Shown in pieces: positions 37,492 to 51,635 of a DNA stretch of 64,000 nt (position 1 is its first letter; the number at the start of each line of letters is the position of its first letter). The stretch lies in NCBI GenBank assembly GCA_013398055.1, contig VZRS01000474.1, positions 310,001 through 374,000 on the forward strand, written 5' to 3'. The notes under the pieces were generated by a model. That model ran no database searches, was not told the DNA's origin, and saw only the letters and a list, made by a program, of their open reading frames with translations. The position numbers were made by a program, and so were the translations under genes. Source of the DNA: Ifrita kowaldi (lineage: Eukaryota > Chordata > Aves > Passeriformes > Cinclosomatidae).

Positions 37492-38108
37492 TTACATTTC
37501 TGTGCTAGCTGACATGGATAACCAGAGTGCAATTGCAACACTGCCTAAATATACGCAGTTCCCTTGCACAATTGTCAGGATCTGAGACTCTAATATGGCA
37601 AAGGCTACGTTTTCAAGTATCATGAAGCGGGCTGCAGCCCGACGACAGGGACCCTTGCCAAAGTTACTGAAGTTGAGCATCAATTTCAACTGATACACAC
37701 TGGCACTCAGTGTGAGCAGACACAGGCCCAGACCAAGTGGAGTGTTCCATGGCTGAGCAGTCACAATTGCACTGCATGCAAAGTGAGAGGAAATGTTCCT
37801 TGTTGGTCACTGCTGGTGAAAGGACTTCAGAGTGAATCTTTGTTTGCTGTACAGTAGTAGTTCTTTATCTTCCTCTCCAACTGTGAATGCAACCAAGGAA
37901 TAATCTAGGTGCATAGCCGTTATCAAGGATAAGAAAACACAGAAGCAAACAGTGGCAATAGATGGACTGGGGATCTTATATAATTTTTGGTGCCTGAGCC
38001 TCAATGTGAGCTGCATTTTAATTCTAAGGATGTACTATAATGGTGGCCAGCGTCATTTAGCAGTTGGTCAAGCAGCCTGGCAAGTACAAATACATCGCTG
38101 TAAACTGG
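37492..38108 (-). pseudogene. decayed membrane-protein frame, possibly XK-related (XKR) relic
   Basis: On the minus strand one frame runs from 38016 to 37492, 175 codons with a single internal TGA at 37807-37809. It encodes several hydrophobic segments. Another frame just upstream (38108-38046) reads YSDVFVLARLLDQLLNDA, similar to the XKR block YADVSML-RLLETFL-SA. The main frame then gives QLTLRL (XKR: QLxLQL), next EEDKELLLYSK (XKR: DDKxPLSYK), and last NFGKGPCRRAAARFMILENVAF (XKR: FNVKEGRxRxR...LLENxxL). The four blocks keep XKR order, but spacing is too short between the third and fourth, and a frame change and stops break the frame. XKR proteins are multi-pass membrane proteins, some of them caspase-activated scramblases. 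XKR sequences are recalled from memory. It could be an unrelated chance frame. Confidence 0.35.
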
Positions 38109-38990
38109 TTAAGATAAGATTGAGGTGAACCTTCTGGTGGTTCAGTTCCTGACAAATTAAATGGCACTAACTACAAATCTAAACAAGACTTTTGTCCAAA
38201 GTTAGAAAGAAAAAAATCAGGAACTAAAAGAGGGGAAGAAAACATGTCTTCCCAAAAGTCACTCATAGAATACTTCCTGTCTGTCAATACTTTAAGTTAC
38301 AGCTACTGTATTGTCTTCAGTTCATTGTATCTCTGACAACTTTATACATTATTCCTTGCTCCATTTTAAGATCAATCTCCGCTGTAATTCAGGAATGTGT
38401 GCCAAGCTGAACTCTTGGCAACATGTTACTATTCCAGCACATAAAAGCCCCTTACATTAATTATAATTAAAGATGGGATTACATTGATGACAAACATTTT
38501 AAATGAAGAACAGTTTTTTCCACAGTCATGAGCCAGAGTATTGTTCATGTTGTACATCTTCAGCCAAGGATTTCAGGGACATTTGTGCTTATAGAATTGC
38601 TTTGTTATGAGTCGTCTTTCTCTTTTGGAACCGGGATTTAATATTTTAGTCTAGCTTGGTTTTTGGAAAGCTTTTATTTATGACAAGGTCAAAAGCAATG
38701 GGCTTGACTCGGAATCATTTTTATATTTGGCCAGTGTTTGAGAGTTGCCAAATTTAATAACAACATAATGCCAGTAAGCACGTTATTCCTTTAATCAGTT
38801 TATTGCTTTGCTTAGTACTTATATTGCAGCCAGAATTTTGGTAGAGAACATCACAAGTCCAGTTTCCAACTCAAGGACTCTCAAAATCAGGTCACCTGAA
38901 CAGCAGCCAAGCTATCAACCTCTACATAAAAATATCACCTGCAATTCTTTACCTGTTATTGCATACATCCACCAGCTCTGTTATAAGAAA

Positions 38991-39000
38991 CCCCCCCCCC
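38991..39000 (+). repeat. C10 homopolymer
   Basis: Ten C in a row after GAAA. G/C homopolymers of this length are uncommon in AT-rich intron and prone to slippage and sequencing error. Confidence 0.85.
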
Positions 39001-42000
39001 AGAATAAGTTCCTGAACCTGACGTTTTGACATTCTTTTTCTAGCTGAGGAAACAACACAACTGTAGTTTAGGAATTCATCTGATGTAACTAAATTGATCA
39101 AATTAGTTGCTACAGCATATGTCTGTGGTTGATTTGCCTCACCAGGTTTCCTGAAAGACACTTGAATATGGCCAAAGATAGACTACACAACACTTTCATC
39201 TTTGATCTCTATGTTTGCTCTCAGCAGTACCTTTGTAGAATATGCTCTTAAATTACAGAGGCATTGTTAATTGAAGAGTATTATTATTGACTGTTGTTTT
39301 TAATTAGCATGTAAAGGCTTCATGCAAGATCACTGTACTGATGTTAGTCCATAAATGTCACCCCTCCCTCAGGGATCATATATTTAGGACACAGGAAAAA
39401 CAAAATTATATATTAAGAAGTTCCTTTTTAAATTGCTGAATTGTCAAGTTCCATAAGTTTGTGTCCCAGTTTTCCTAATATTTATTTATTTTCAGACATT
39501 TACATTCTCACTAAGTTTCCCAAGTACAATATGGAAGATGAGGCCTCCAAATTAATTCAAAAGATGAAGCCTGGGAAGTAAGGATTAAATAGGATTGTTG
39601 AAAACAAGTCCCTTTATACAGCTAACAGAACATAAAACCCTTTGATCAAAGCAAATAAAAACTAGGAGCATCTGTTTCTCTAGTCATGATTCTAAGAAAC
39701 TTGCTAAGTACCAATGTACCAAAGGGTGTGTTAAAAAAAAAAAATTATCAGGACTGTTTTCCAACAGAATCCTGGTTTAATTAATTTCCTATCAAAATAC
39801 GGAGTTTGCAATAGTTAATTGTAGAAATTGTTCATTCCTCGTCCTTTTTTACTGCTTTGCCACTAGAATTGCCTTTGAAGCAAGCTACAGAATGACATCA
39901 AGCCAGAGACCAGTCGTGTTTCACCCACCTACTCTTCCAGCCCAACGTCAGTATAACCAGTGCCTACAAAAGTCAGCGGCAGTAATTAGAGCCTGCTGGG
40001 ACACAATGCAGTTTCTTTCCATAGGTGGCTGGCTGTTTCTTCCCTCTGGCAAGACATTTGCTAGTGACATAAACCCTGGATTCATTCCTGAAATCCAACA
40101 GTCATACTAACACTCTTCTGTTTCTTTCAGAGGATCTTACCCTCTTGGGATGGATTTCCAAACAGCCAAGGATAGAGGGCTTTTATTTTTCTAGTGCCAA
40201 AAATTACAGTAAAAAGCAAGGCAGCCGCTTCTAATTTCTGGGATCTCTTGTTCATCAACAAAGGCATCATCTCTTCAGCTTCTTAGCATTTCTTACATGA
40301 CTTCTGAGGCTCCTTCCATCTTTCAACATTGTAATTTTTTTCCACTAAAGTGCAGTTGCAAAGACAGTGACAAATGCACTGTGATCATTTTTCCATGACA
40401 ACTTGCCTATCCCAGTTGCTTTGGGACTGCCTCAGTGTGCTCTGGTCACCACTTGGCAGCATCCAGCTGGAGCTCACTTGGGTTGTCAAGGTCATGGAAA
40501 AGATCTGGCTGTTCTTATAAATAGAAACAAATTGAAAGATGTCTGTAAACTCTTTGCCTTTTCAGGAGATCCTTAATAGGGCAACCTGTATCAGTTTGGT
40601 CCATCAAGTTCATATTTAAAGCAAACATAGAAGTTGGGAGTGTGGCACCCTCCTGGGAGTCTGGCTTTCTGCACATCTGACGGGAGCAGAATCTCATTCC
40701 TTTTAGACCCAGCCATCTAAGAGGAAACATAAATCTTCTGGCAGATGTTTTAAGCAGAAATACTTTTTTGCCACGGGAAGAGAGGCCATTCTCATCACTT
40801 TTTTAGGATGTTGCAGCTACATTTAAGTGCCTGGATCCTTCTGGCTCCATCCTTTTGGATGTCCAGCTTCCTTGGGAGTGTTAGAATTAGCTATTACTGT
40901 TACGATTTCTTTTTTCAGATGTTGTCATTCCTGTACCAGTCACTATTTGGTCTCTGCTGAATGACAAGCAGAAATAAGAAAAGTCTCACTCTGGATTATC
41001 AATCTAAAATAAACATAGAAGAATATTCAGAGAGAAACAGCAGTAATTTAAATATAAGGCTAGATCAGAAAAATCACTTTCCAAACACCTTTTCCTGCAG
41101 TGGTATTGGAGACACATCTTTTTCCTAAATATGTATAGAACCCAGTTATTGCATTATCCAAGCTTGAATTTCTGAATTCTCTTTCACTGAGGTTCCTATA
41201 AGGTCTTGTATGTTTCAGCCTGTCAGGGTGGTTTCTAATAACAGTAATACCTTAGGGAACAATCTTGATTTTGGATGCCTTTTCTTGATCTGTTTATCAG
41301 TAATTTTTTTCTATTTTGCAGCATGTTCTATCTTTAAAAATCTCATTAATTAAGTAATTTGGTTGAAATATGATAAGTTTCAACTCAGATCCCATAAGTC
41401 ATTAAAAAAAAAAAAAGAATTTTGCAACTTTAAACTGCACTTTTCTGGACTGACTGGATTTCAGTTTTCTGGATACAAGAATCTCTCTGCTTGAAGGTTG
41501 TCCACTTTGGACAAAATAATATCTGCATCAGAGCCAGAATGACATTTTTTCCTAGGTGTTAGAGCAGACCCTATGGGGTAAGGGGACCCCACAATTCTCT
41601 TAGTGCTTCAGGCCATGGGTGAGGTTCAGGTAAGTCCAGGATGTGCGCTGTATCTTTCTTCTAGATTCCTGTTCCAAATCAAGTAGAAATAGGAGCTTGG
41701 ATCTTTTTCTTTCCAAGTGTATATGTTAATGGGCTGTGAATTTTAAAGCAAAAGTAGAAGAAAGTGTGTGAAAATACCTTTTTCTCACTAGTTCTCTAGA
41801 TATAAGCTAAATCCCTTCCTGACAGTAAAGAATTTTATTATTTACCTCTAAAGACCCAAAATTTTATGGGCTGACCATAATGTTGGCCTTTGGGGGCATG
41901 CTGTATATTTTGATCCCTCTATTTTATTGTTTTATCTGCTCTTAGACTCTCAGCTTTTGGGATAAATTCTCTTTTTACTCTGTACAGTCTAAAAACCTGA

Positions 42001-45000
42001 AAAACGGCATAGCTGTGATTTTGATACTGCCAGGTTTATAAATGATAGCAACAGTAAAGTCAACAAACAACCTAAATCACACCAACATAGAGGAAGAAAA
42101 GAAGATGGAAAAGTACTCTTCTGTTTATCAGCAAATTTGTGAGTTACTTGAAATAGGACACAATTTTATTTGCTCACTGAAATCTTTAGCAATATGCCAT
42201 CTTCAAGTAATTTCTGCTAAAGTTTTTGTCATCTTTCAACTCATTCCTTCTTGAAGACATTTCCTTGAAGACATCCCCCAAAACTAGTCCAGAGGAACCT
42301 TCTTCATTCTGAATAAATGTTTTCAACTATGTTCTTATGTTCTTATGGTTCTCCTTCCTTCAGATTCTGAATATGCTTTCTGCATACTCCAAATTTCTGG
42401 TTCTTCATGCCATCTTGATTGTATACGATATACTTTATGATGCTGGGCAATTTGTGTTTTTATTTTATTTTTCTAGCCAAAAAAAAATTGTCCTAATAAA
42501 TCTTACCTTTCTTACAGTGTATTTTTTTCTGAGATCAATTACTGTCCATACAATGCCCAGGAATCACTAGAATTAAGTACTGCAAATACAGTAGGTGTAA
42601 ATGCTTGGTAAAGATTAGCTTCATTGCAGTGCCTGTTGTCCTAGTTTTCTGAAAATTCCAATCAGAGGAGAGGAGTAATGACTGGTTGTGTTAAGCAGGT
42701 TTGTGCACATTGAGCCTGTAAGTCTGATCATGGTTTTACCTTATATGGGTCAGTAATGGGTTTAAAAAGTCTGGGAAAAGTTTAATCTAGTAGTCCTGAT
42801 TTTAATCTGGTAATCTGCCCATCATCAAATCCATGAACTAAACCATTCCCTTACCCTTTCTCAGAAGAACAGAGTATTCTGGGAAGCACTTCACTGTGAT
42901 TGCTTTTTGTGGTGAAGTGGACATGCACCTACAGTGGACAAACACCAGTCTGAATGGGAAAAGCAATATTGTGTGCATATATACGTGCATAGGTACATGC
43001 ATGGAACATGCAAGGACAATTTTAAAGATTTTCCTATTTCATGAACAATATGTTCCACACCCATGGTGGTGGTTGTTTTCTTTTGCTGCTATTTGTTTTG
43101 TGACCTTTGTTAAGTAATGTGAAGCTGTATTTCATATCTCCCTCCATAAACTAGGTACTGAAATGCCCATTATATAAATAACATTTAAAAGATGAGTTAT
43201 TCTTTAGTATATCTCAGTATGGAACTTACTAGAAGGACCCACATTGCTATTTTCCATGTCACATTGTGGAAGTGCATCTTTCACTCTAGGCTTATTTAAA
43301 TTAAGAGAGATGGCTTTCCTGCCAGCTGCTTCTAAACTTTTAGACACTCTTTGCAAGCCAAATTTTATTTTTCAAAGATTGATTGACTGATTTAGGACCC
43401 TGTGGCAAGATCACCAGGTATCATTACCTCATTCTAATTGCTTTTTGACAGTGTAATAACTCAAAGTTTAAGGTCCTGGCTGAATTTGCAGGATGCACTG
43501 TAGGTGGAGAATCACGCTCTCCAGTGCCTAAATCAGTTCCAGTCCTTAACTAATATCCTCTGAGGTGTATTAAAGCAAGAATGAGCTCATTTGAATAACA
43601 AGGAAGCCTATAACTTTTGAGAATGTAAAACTGCAGACTAAATGCTTTGGCTTGAAATATTGCTATGATAAGCAGTGTGCCATATCAGCTTCTTGCCATT
43701 AATTTAATTAATCTCACAACAATGCAATAACTAAAGCTGTAGTTATAAATTTTGGGTTTGTGAGCTCTATTCTAAGACATGAAGAGAAACTTTTTTGTGT
43801 GTAAAAGACAGCAGGCTTTAAAAGGCTGTACGTACTCCAGCCTCCAGAGTTACAGCAGAGGATTGTGTAATTTTTTGACTCACTGCAGGATGTCCTGCTG
43901 CTTTCAATGGGATTGCTCAGTGAACTGTATGAAAGCCGTTGATTGTGCCATAAGCAGTGGTTTGAATTGGGGACTGTAGCCAAACAGCGTATCACAATTC
44001 TGCCCAAGATTTATCTGAACACCATCATCATTAAGAAAAATATGTTGCTGCCTCATATTGATTATGGTATGAGTCTTTGTCTTAGTGTTGGATATAAGCT
44101 AATGCTCCTGAACTTCCTTTGACAATATCTAGACAACAAAATTTTACTCTCAAAGTATTTCTAGTGTATAACTTTATGTTAAGCTTGCATCATTCCCATG
44201 CACAAAAGAAATACTTCTGAGCTTGGAGATGTGATTCCAGCCACTGTCTAATAATACAGTACTTTGAATCTATAGGCATTTTGTATAGTGGAGAAAGATA
44301 CTGTGAAGTTCTGTTGCTGCTACACTGTATTTGGTTAATGAAGGTGGGCATCCATATGAAGCGAGCAGCTTCTCCCGGGCCCCACACCCTGACCTGCAAA
44401 AGAAATGTTAAAAAGAAAGGGTCAAGGTAGCTTTTTGGAAGGGCAACACTCATTCATCTGACTGGGAAAAGTATTTTAGAACAGTTTGCCTGTTTTCAAG
44501 CAATCATGAAGTACTTAAAGGAGAGTACTTATCAGGACACAGACAAATAGTTTACTGGTACTGTGAACTGGTTTGGAAAATTGGAAATACAGTGTGGATT
44601 ATGTATCACCATATTATGTTGTTGCATCAGGTCTCGTAAACAGTTGCTTTGAGGTAAGTCAAGATGTCTAAATTTCAGTACACATTTTGTGATGTAGGCT
44701 ACCTCTCCTTGCTTTGAGTCACCTTGGCCCATCACCGCTGAGTGCTGAGGCACGTAAGGACTTCTAGCACTGGCAGCCAACAGGCACCAGCTGCATGGTA
44801 GCTATCCAAACAGTAAATAAAAGCCCTGAGAAATATTCAAGGGTCTCATAATAGTTTCCATGACATTATGACATTTTAGAGAATGTCCTTTTCACTCTCT
44901 TTCCTATTTTTTGTGAAAATTACTAAAATGTTTGTATTATTGAATTAGAAAAGCAGAGTACTAGAAAGGTATTGGAAACTGTTTCAAGCACTCATTTGAC

Positions 45001-46548
45001 TTATGGAGTGTTTCTATCTGCTTCCCTTAAACCCTGCAAGAACCTTTACTGGTTTAAATTGGTGTTAGTTAGGAGGTAGTCAATAGTAATTCTCCAAAGA
45101 AGAAATTACTGAAATACTATACAGCACCTTTTTAAGGTATTTGCAAACCTCCTCTTTGATTATATTGAACTAATATTCATCTAGCTGGCAGTCAAATGTG
45201 TTGGCAAAATTCTGAAGGAGGAAACTCCAGGTATTGTACTCTCTTAAGGAACTGCAGTTGTAAAAAATGAATTCAACCTCTTTTATTCATGACTTTAAAA
45301 AACTTGGAGACTGAAGAGTGTGGATTTCAGTATTGATGCTAAATATTCAAGAAACATACTAGCGAGTTAGGCAACCAGTTTTTATCAGTGCTCCTGGAAT
45401 TGCCACTTTAACTTTTGAGATTCAGCAAATATTTTAAGGTGTAGAGTAGATTGATCAACTGTGTATGATCTTAATCATGTTGCATGTTCTTTTCTAAACA
45501 ATCAACTTCCTGTATTTCACACCCATTCATTCAGAAAGCATATGCTGAAGTAAATACTATTTTTTTACATTGCAGTACACATTAAAAAACCAGAATTACT
45601 ATAGCTACAATTCAATCATGAGATATATCATGCATTTAGAAGTTAAATATTTTTATATTAGTGTTCAAAAATATTTTCTAAATTAATGTCAGTATGTCTT
45701 CAGTGAGAACCTGTAATTCAATGGGCACAAGTTCTTCAGATCACTGAAGCATAAGTTGAACTTCGATACGCAAGTAGCAACACTTAGTGAAGTATTTAGT
45801 CATTTGCATAGATATTAACTTTTATAGGATTTATATATGCTTTTAAACTTAAGTACATGTTTCAATGAACTGATGAATGTGGATTGGATTATACATTGTG
45901 AATAACTGAAAATTCTGAGGATTTTGGACCGACAGATCTCTTCTGAGCCACTAAATGCACTCAGTGGCACTCTATATCTCCACAGGTTGCAGAATTAAGG
46001 AATAAAGAAGATTTGCCTTATAGCTGTCAGTTTGTGTGGTAAGAGAGACCTAGAGATTGCCTTAACAAATGTGTAATGTCTAAGACAGTCTGTGAAATAC
46101 CAGTCTCACTGTTGCTGGGGATTAGGCTGAACAGTATCCTTGCTCAGGTAAATGAACTACACACAGGGTTTATTTTTGTACTGATGATGGAAATTGCAAT
46201 GGAATTACAAACGTGACAGAAATTTTCGGGTGATCTGGCATAAGGCTCTATTTCATTCATGCTAAGCTGTAAGTAATTTCCTTTGTTTTTCCTCACTTCT
46301 GACTTTTATGACTTGATAAATAGTGAACTTTTATTTATTGCTCTTCCCACTGTCCAATCAATTTTTATTTCTGCCTGTAACCTATGCAGCTTGGATGGGA
46401 ATTGTGCAGTCAGCCCTAAGCTCCTGACAGGGAGGTTTATAAAGGCAGTGCTGTTACAGACACAAACCTTGATCCCGTTGCTCATACAATTCCCATCATC
46501 CTGACTGGGAGTAGGCATTGAGATCTTGGGCCTGCAAAGTGTCAGTCA

Positions 46549-46595
46549 TTCCCAGGGGCCTGAGCTGTGTGTGACACAAGGATAGCCCCTGGGAA
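46549..46595. repeat. 11-bp inverted repeat with 25-base spacer
   Basis: TTCCCAGGGGC (46549-46559) is exactly complementary to GCCCCTGGGAA (46585-46595). The arms are GC-rich, so the stem would be stable. The spacer has no recognised feature. Confidence 0.7.
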
Positions 46596-49500
46596 ATTAT
46601 GTCTCCAAAAAGAGTAGTAGTGTGTAAGGGGCCTAGTTTAAAAATAAATATGGGAAATGTTTTGGTCAGCAACCAGAATGATGAACACTTAACTGAAATG
46701 ACTTCAGAATGCATTAAATACACGTGCCTTTCATTTGAGGAGTCTCCAGGTAGCAAGATGCTACGATGTAGTTTACCTGCTTAGCCCTGTGTATTGATTA
46801 TATTTTGACAGATCTTGCTAAGTGGCCTAGCATGCTTTTACGCTGCTTTTTCAGAGAGAAAATCCTGTCTGTAATATTATTTGTTGAGATTTTTATCACA
46901 AAGAATGGATGTAAAACAGAAAAGCTCTAATAACAACACTTGGTTTGTGACCATTATTGGTATTAAAGAAGTTCTGTTGGGCTCTGATATTTGAGACTAA
47001 TGAAAACTCTGAGCATTTTTTGGTGTATTTTCTCTTACTACAGGAATTTATACATATGCACACTCTAAATATATACACACTCTAAAGATTGTTCTGACAA
47101 CACACTTAAATATTAAATCACCATAATAATCAGTTATATATAATGCTTACCAAATCATTCCAAAGTGTGTCCGTAATAACCCTGTTTCTACAGTACACAG
47201 CATTTTCATGAATTAAGTGGAAGTAATTGCAGAAAATTAATGGATGACAAAGACTGAGAGAATAATAAAAATTTGTGAGAACAGGTAAATAACACAGAGT
47301 AACTGGAATTGCTGGTAAATTAGACCTGTTGAAATATAATGCACCGTCCCTGCAAAGGTGGAGCATGTGCTCTACATCTGAAAGGGGGATCTACAGCTGC
47401 AATTTATTTCACCAAATCTCAGACAGCTACAGGATAAATGTCATCATCTGACCTAGTTGCTCTAGACTTTCTTGATGGATAAAATGGAGAAGAATGAACA
47501 CACTTTGACTGTTACTCATCTGACAGATTTCAGAAGCCTGCTTTAGGGTAATACAAATTGCACCCTGAGAGTGTTTCTTTGTCATATAGAAGGGTGGCCC
47601 AAATGTCTACATTTGATCAAATGAATCTCAGCGTGGGTGTCTGAACAGAAATGGAAAACATTGTGTTCTCCTCTGGCAAAGAAGGCTAATGTGACCCTTG
47701 AATCCATATAACAGGGGAGTCAGTAGGAAGAATGATGTCAATTTTCTTCACTATAAAACATTTATGAGAATGCCTGTGTATCATACAAAATACAGATGCA
47801 GTTATCTTTGAAAAGGCTGTTTAAAAATATATGTGTCTAAAAATTCACAGAAATTAATAGCTGAAATGGGATTGCAGTGAAGAAGAATGGAGTATGACTG
47901 ACAAAAATGCAATTACTATTTTCTGCTGTGCAGAATTGTCAACCTGTCAGATATCGGACTTGTAGCTGTAGAGATTAAGAATTGTTTGTCTGTTTGCTCC
48001 TCTTACCTTATAGTTTATCTTAATTAAATCTCAGATGGACTTACCTTAGTTCCATTTAATTTTATTAAATTAAACTGGCTTCTTAAAATAGACTTGCTGA
48101 TCTTAATTTTCTCTTTATTAAAAGCATCTAATTTTAATAAATTTCCCACAGCTGTTTTTGAGGTCACTTTTAAATTTCTGAGTAAATATAGTAATGCTGT
48201 AATTAAGTTGGATAATGTTCAGGGAAGGTTATTCATACTGCCCTGTGAAGGTGCTTGTCTTTTTGCACTACTTGTATGCATGGTTTGGGGAAACCTTCAC
48301 CTTAATTTCAATGCCTAAATAGAGCACTTAAACATGAATGGTGTGAAGAACTGCTAAATTTTCCAATATCTATATGATTTAGAGTGTTACTCGCCTGTGC
48401 AGTTCTTCTGCACTTCCAGACACCGGAGTCAGTAATCCATGAAGAGCTGGTATCGATTGTGTGAGGGAATGCAGCCTGCCTAATACTGAGCAATGTACTG
48501 CACAGATTCAATATGGCATCCAGCTCCAATGTGTTTTATTTTACTCTGAGAATTCAAAAATAAAAAGTACAAATTCGATTTGTTCAGAACTTGAAGTTTA
48601 ACCCCTCCCAACAGCCTTACAGGGAACACAGCATTGTTTTCGTCTGCAAATAGAGTACCTTTGGAATTGGCATGTGTCCTATCCACCCCCTTCAGAGCTG
48701 TGTGACAGAAAACACAAGGCTTCTGGTGAGGACAACCCTATGTGGGTTGCAAAGGATAGCTAAACTGGCATTTGTGGACCTGGCATTATTTTTCATGGAG
48801 CAGGGCAAGGGAGCTTTTAAAACTTCAGAAATCACATGTAAATCTTGAATCATGACAGGGCTGTGTGCACTGATAATTTAACATTCTTGTAGTTCTTAAT
48901 GAAGTACATTCACAAGACTGAAGGTGAGTGAATCCTCAGCTGAAGCTGTAAGCTACTATAAACCACAGCCCTCACAATAAGAGATGAAAATTCTTTGATT
49001 CTGAGTTTAAACTTTATCCAGAAAATGGTTCATAGAAGATGACCTCAGATATTTTGGGAAAGCACTCAAGTGTGCTTTCTTTTGCTGTGTCTGTAGCTGC
49101 CTGCACCTGTGATTGCCCGGCAGGCCCCTGTGCCCTCCTTGCTCTGAAGCACTCCTGTCAGAAACGTAGTATAGCTGCAATATCACAGCTTGCGTATCAC
49201 ATTTTCTCACTGACACTTTTCTTCACCGTTCTGAAAGGGAAACTTCAGAAGATCTGCAATGTCTTTACTCATTTCACGCTTTTCTTTGCTGTCTAGCTTA
49301 AAACAATGAGTTACTGAGTTTACTGGAAACATACATTCGGTAGCTCCTGTGCTTTTAAATAGAATCGGAAATAGAAAATTATTATTTATGCTTTCAGAGC
49401 ACAATGTATCAGAGACCTGTTCTAAAATGCCATGCCCTAATTTAAATGTGTCTGAGCTCCTCTGTTCTGTTCAGATGCACATCTGTAGTTGTTTAAGTTT

Positions 49501-49658
49501 TTAGAAATTTTTAAAAACTAAGAAAATCATAAACAATGGATAGCAATTTCTATGAAATGTTTAGGTACAGCTTTTAAAATGTTAAAGTATTACAGTTCAG
49601 AAAACTTAAAGCTTCCACAAAAGACAGAGAACAGATTTATCTGCTGCTATCACACAGG

Positions 49659-49750
49659 ATTATTATTATTATTATTACTATTATTATTATTACTATTATT
49701 ACTATTTAATAGATTTTGTGTTCAAAAGAAACTATTATTATTATTATTTA
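49659..49750 (+). repeat. ATT/ACT trinucleotide microsatellite, two patches
   Basis: ATT units interspersed with ACT run over 49659-49707. A second ATT patch lies at 49731-49750 after about 23 unique bases. Confidence 0.92.
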
Positions 49751-51603
49751 TTGTGATTTTTCTGTCTTTCAAAAGTATCATACCCAATGATATTTCATGT
49801 TAAACCCCTAATTTCTGTTTGAACTATAGGTTTTCACCCTTTGTAAAACTGACATTTGCTGGTGGTTACATTGCACTCTTTTAATCCATTTGTGTATTTA
49901 GAAGAGAAGATACTGGTCAGGGAAAACTTCAGTCCTTATTTTTCACTTGTCTCAGGGCAGCCTGGAAGTCCAATACCGCCTAGAAAGCTTTGCTTATTTC
50001 TGCCTTTGTGGGACTGGATACCTGAATACTGAAAATAGGCATATAATGAAGGTGCCTTTGGACATACCTCAAATAGGAGGAATGCTGGGAAGGAGAAAAA
50101 GAGGTATAGGGGTTACTCACCATTTGGAGTTTCCAGTCGCCACTTCTCCCTTCTCTGAAAGGAAGTGAGGAGGGCTCCATGGTTTCCTCTTTATGGACAA
50201 TGTTGGTCTTTTTTCTCTTCCTCCATCTGTGAGAAGGAGAAAGATGAGTTTTGTAGAGAGAACAGAAAATCCATGTCTTATTTCTGTACTGTAAGGTAAA
50301 CATGAAAGAAAAACTAGTCCTTAATCAATCTTTTCAGTGTTCAGGAGAGTTTTGGAGGTACAGTGCATAACAGATGAGCAGTGTTGGGGCTGTGGGAGAC
50401 TTTTGGGGAGAGGGCAGTGGTGTTTACTGGTTAGCATGTGCTTGCTTTGGTAAGGGAAATATCTTCTCTCAGAGGACATGCTGTCCATGTGGGAATCTTT
50501 TAGAAGTCAGGATTTTAAATACTGGGATTGCAAAGAATAGGAAGTATAAGAAACAGAAGAGTAACCAGGGGAAGAGGTCTTGGTGTGAAGGAACAGGAAG
50601 GAAAGAGAAGCATTCATCTGTGCTTTGAAGATTACACTCCTTTCTAAGGAGAGTTCCATTAAGGATGGAATGTGTTCAGGACACTCAAATAGCAGAAGAG
50701 ATAGGGAGAGAACTAATTCTTAGAAAGAAATACTAGAGAATGGAACAGGTGGTTATTTTCAAATGCTTATTTCTGAAATGTCCAATGTCTGTATTCTTTC
50801 AGGAGATTATGCTTTTACAATAAAACTTCCCATCACTGAAAGCCAGAACTGCAGATCATTTCATATTTGACCAATCATCAAACAGATTACTCATCAGATA
50901 CCCTCCAGTTTTCTTATCTCGGTCTCTTTTGTTAATGCTTTGTTACGAGTGGTTATAACTTCATTTTTACAAGTGTCACCGAAATGGAACTGAAACTGTG
51001 AAAAACTGTAATATTTAAAGAAAATATTGACATTTAGTGCTATATTTTGTTTGACAAATGATTTTTATGAGCATATACAGGATGCACTGGGCAGAATGGT
51101 TCTCTATGTTTCTCCTGAAACGTAGGTTGCAATGAGTATCTACAAATTTAAAAGTCTGAAGAATTATTGGACATAAAAGCCGAAAGTATTCTGAAAGAAA
51201 AAAAAAAAAACAACTGATGTTCTGATGTACAAGCTATAGAAATGCTGATGTTCAAGAAAGTACTTTTAAAAATTAATCTTGTTAATGAATTCTCAATAGA
51301 GAAAAATTTCAAAATACTGAAATTTAAGGAAAGAAAGATGATTCTTTATGGCAGGAAAATTTTGCTTTACAGAATATTTTGCATTTGCCCACTTTGAAGA
51401 GGTAAATAGATTTCAAGGGTAGAATTTTGTCTAAATTGCTTAGGTGGGCCTTCATGCTTTATGTGCTCTAACCAAATTCAAGAAGGTGTGAAGCTGAGAG
51501 GTTTCAGGTGCGATGAGTTTAGCTTATACCTTGTTTTAGAAGAAGAACTGAATATTACTGGAAATTTTCATCTAGAGGATTAGAAGCACAGATCAGATTA
51601 GTC

Positions 51604-51635
51604 AGGGATAGGTAGTCCAAGGGATAGGTACTCCA
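51604..51635 (+). repeat. 16-base tandem duplication
   Basis: AGGGATAGGTAGTCCA is followed directly by AGGGATAGGTACTCCA, which differs at one base. It looks like a recent slippage duplication. Confidence 0.85.

Noticed and set aside
49552..49803. Frame with a poly-Leu run
   Set aside because: The Leu run is the ATT/ACT microsatellite read in one frame and is not a signal peptide.
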